NCBI GenBank assembly: GCA_026982515.1
Contig: JALSGY010000506.1
Coordinates: 1-7,890, forward strand
Length of the DNA: 7,890 bases
Direction: 5' to 3'
Source: Paracoccaceae bacterium
GTDB taxonomy: Bacteria; Pseudomonadota; Alphaproteobacteria; Rhodobacterales; Rhodobacteraceae
Each line of letters begins with the position of its first letter. Position 1 is the stretch's first letter. Both the position numbers and the translations under genes were made by a program. The notes beneath the pieces were generated by a model that saw only the letters and a list, made by a program, of their open reading frames with translations, was not told the origin of the DNA and ran no database searches. Of the stretch, positions 6,112-7,890 are shown one piece after another.

Positions 6112-6228
6112 GTTGATGCCCATGGCTGAAAAGTTTGGTCCCTCCGCCTGCCATTTCCGAGATTTCGGGAAAAACGGCTTGATCAATTCTGCTATGCTGT
6201 CCCTGACCGACCAGCAAGGAAAATCGCC
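6112..6228. promoter_or_regulatory. Divergent putR-putA control region
   Basis: This 117-base region carries the promoters of both genes. A candidate putA -10 is TATGCT at 6193-6198, with no good -35 at normal spacing, as expected for an activator-dependent promoter. TTGATCAA, a perfect eight-base palindrome, lies at 6179-6186; its minus-strand TTGATC could be a -35 for putR, but the matching -10 is poor. The ribosome site AAGGA of putA is at 6216-6220. Confidence 0.5.
6154..6171. promoter_or_regulatory. Candidate Lrp-type (PutR) binding dyad
   Basis: The dyad has inner arms CCGA (6157-6160) and TCGG (6165-6168) around GATT. It extends to flanking TT/AA pairs with one mismatch, in the form TTTCCGA-GATT-TCGGGAA. 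It lies 22 bases upstream of the candidate putA -10, a sensible activator position, and AT-rich dyads of about 15-18 bases suit Lrp-family binding. Assignment to PutR is inferred from position only. Confidence 0.4.
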
Positions 6229-7890
6229 ATGCCGATGCTCGACGCCCTTCGCGCCGAAATCCGCCGTTTCCATTTCCTGCCCGATGCCGAGGCCATCGCC
6301 GCCCTGCGCGCCGCCCACGCCCCGGATGCCGGCCTGCGCCGCCGCGCCGAGGCGCACGCCGTGGCGCTGGTGCGCGAGATTCGCGCCAATGCCCGCCCCG
6401 GCCTGATGGAGGCCTTCCTGGCCGAATACGGCCTGTCCACCGACGAGGGCATCGCCCTGATGTGCCTGGCCGAGGCGCTCTTGCGGGTGCCCGATGCCGA
6501 AACCATCGACGAGCTGATCGAAGACAAGATCACCCCAGCCGGATGGAACCGCCACCTCGGCCGCTCGACGTCCTCGCTGGTCAATGCCTCCACCTGGGCG
6601 CTGATGCTAACCGGCAAGGTGCTTTCCGAGCAGGGCGAGGGGCTGGCGGCGGTGCTGCGCGGCGCCGTCAGGCGGCTGGGCGAGCCGGTGATCCGCACCG
6701 CCATCGCCCAGGCCATGAAGGAGCTGGGCCGCCAGTTCGTGCTTGGCCAGACCATCGAGGAGGCGATCTCGCGCTCCCGGCGCCAGGTGGCGCGCGGCTA
6801 CGGCTACTCCTACGACATGCTGGGCGAGGGGGCGCTCACCGCCACCGACGCCGAGCGCAACATGGCCGCCTACGCCGCCGCGATCACCGCCCTGGCCGGG
6901 CAGTGCCGGTCCTGCGACATCCGCAGAAATCCGGGGATCTCCATCAAGCTCTCGGCGATCCACCCCCGCTACGAATACGCCCAGAAGGAGCGGGTGCGAA
7001 AGGAGCTGGCCGAGCGCACCCTGCAGCTGGCCCGCATGGCGCGGCGCGCGCACATGGGGTTCAACATCGACGCCGAGGAGGCCAGCCGCCTGGATCTTTC
7101 GCTCGATGTGATCGAGACGGTGCTGGCCGATCCCTCGCTGGCCGGCTGGGGCGGCTTCGGGGTGGTGGTGCAGGCGGTGGGCAAGCGCGCCGCCCCGGTG
7201 ATCGACTGGCTGCACGCGCTGGCCGAAGGCCTGGACCGGCAGATCATGGTACGGCTGGTCAAGGGGGCCTACTGGGACAGTGAGGTCAAGCAGGCTCAGG
7301 TCGAGGGGCTGGAGGGCTATCCCGTCTACACCCGCAAGGAGGCCACCGACGTGGCCTGGATCTGCTGCGCGCAGAAGCTGCTGGGCCTGAGCGGGCGCCT
7401 CTATCCCCAGTTCGCCACCCACAACGCCCATTCGGTGGCCACGGTGCTGGAGATGGCCGGCTCCCGCCGCGATTTCGAGTTCCAGCGCCTGCACGGCATG
7501 GGCGAGGCACTGTATGACCGACTGCTGGCGCGCCACGAAGACATCCGCTGCCGCATCTACGCCCCCGTGGGAACCCACCGAGACCTGCTGGCCTATCTGG
7601 TGCGCCGGCTGCTGGAGAACGGCGCCAACAGCTCTTTCGTGCACCAGATCGTCAACCGGGCGATCCCCCCCGAAGGGCTCTGCGCAGACCCCTTCGCGCG
7701 GCTCGACGCCCATGAGCGGGTGGAAAACCCGCTGATCCCTCTGCCGGCAGATCTCTTCGCGCCGGCCCGGCGCAATTCGCGCGGCTTCGACCTGTCCGAT
7801 CCGGCCACCTGCGAGGCCCTCGATGCGGCGCGCAACAGGTGGCGCGAAAGCCGCTGGCAGGCCGGGCCGGTGCTGGCGGGACGGGCGCGC
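6229..7890 (+). CDS. putA: Bifunctional proline dehydrogenase / L-glutamate gamma-semialdehyde dehydrogenase PutA (3' part missing)
   Basis: The first 554 residues are open to the window edge; full PutA proteins are around 1,000-1,300 residues. PutA oxidises proline to P5C with FAD, passing electrons to membrane quinone, then oxidises glutamate semialdehyde to glutamate with NAD+. The visible part holds the N-terminal arm and the whole proline dehydrogenase barrel. Key features are KVLSEQGEG-type helices, GYGYSYDMLGEGA, SIKLSAIHPRYEYA with K240, NIDAEEASRLDLSLDVIE with D281, VRLVKGAYWDSEVKQAQ, FATHNAHSV, FQRLHGMGEALY, and YLVRRLLENGANSSFVHQ with the substrate-binding pair R459-R460. K240, D281 and R459/R460 correspond to E. 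coli K329, D370 and R555/R556. The start at 6229 has AAGGA eight bases upstream. There is no N-terminal ribbon-helix-helix DNA-binding domain, so this PutA is not its own repressor, which fits the separate regulator at 5638-6111. The aldehyde dehydrogenase half lies beyond the edge. Confidence 0.97.
   Translation, partial: MPMLDALRAEIRRFHFLPDAEAIAALRAAHAPDAGLRRRAEAHAVALVREIRANARPGLMEAFLAEYGLSTDEGIALMCLAEALLRVPDAETIDELIEDKITPAGWNRHLGRSTSSLVNASTWALMLTGKVLSEQGEGLAAVLRGAVRRLGEPVIRTAIAQAMKELGRQFVLGQTIEEAISRSRRQVARGYGYSYDMLGEGALTATDAERNMAAYAAAITALAGQCRSCDIRRNPGISIKLSAIHPRYEYAQKERVRKELAERTLQLARMARRAHMGFNIDAEEASRLDLSLDVIETVLADPSLAGWGGFGVVVQAVGKRAAPVIDWLHALAEGLDRQIMVRLVKGAYWDSEVKQAQVEGLEGYPVYTRKEATDVAWICCAQKLLGLSGRLYPQFATHNAHSVATVLEMAGSRRDFEFQRLHGMGEALYDRLLARHEDIRCRIYAPVGTHRDLLAYLVRRLLENGANSSFVHQIVNRAIPPEGLCADPFARLDAHERVENPLIPLPADLFAPARRNSRGFDLSDPATCEALDAARNRWRESRWQAGPVLAGRAR

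Noticed and set aside
6607..7713. Minus-strand 368-codon open frame opposite putA
   Set aside because: It is a shadow of the putA reading frame, whose catalytic motifs are all in the plus-strand frame at 6229-7890.

Overview
The window is GC-rich, densely coding DNA of alphaproteobacterial type, most likely Rhodobacterales. This rests on codon use, a PutA without an N-terminal ribbon-helix-helix domain, and a divergent Lrp-type regulator next to putA. Taxonomy is inferred, not proven. There are eight genes. Seven are on the minus strand, the eighth (putA) is on the plus strand, and the window cuts the first and last.

Positions 1-4743, read right to left, hold one compact minus-strand operon. 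Its order is a flavoprotein oxidoreductase with a cysteine-rich tail, two paralogous FtsX/MacB-type ABC permeases, an ABC ATPase with a C-terminal YHS metal-binding domain, and a secreted LolA-like protein that runs off the left edge. All junctions overlap or are 2 bases apart. The promoter ahead of the operon has -35 TTGACC, a 19-base spacer and -10 TATCCT. A CCTTCC-N7-GGAAAG dyad fills the spacer, which is the architecture of CueR/HmrR (MerR-family) copper-responsive promoters. Operator, YHS domain and Cys-rich tail are three independent hints of metal in an operon otherwise built like a Lol/MacB lipid or lipoprotein transport machine. My main proposal is a copper-induced, envelope-directed ABC system coupled to a flavoenzyme. 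I do not recognise it as a described system.

Positions 4854-5543 encode a D-lyxose ketol-isomerase (Mn-dependent cupin fold), on the same strand as the operon but upstream of the operon's own promoter. Positions 5638-6111 encode an Lrp/AsnC regulator divergent from putA (6229 onward), which encodes proline dehydrogenase/P5C dehydrogenase. This is a standard putR-putA divergon for proline catabolism. The intergenic region holds a dyad that could be the PutR site.

I found no RNA genes, mobile elements or CRISPR arrays. The only long non-coding stretches are 4660-4853, 5544-5637 and 6112-6228, described below. No gene-free stretch exceeds 300 bases.
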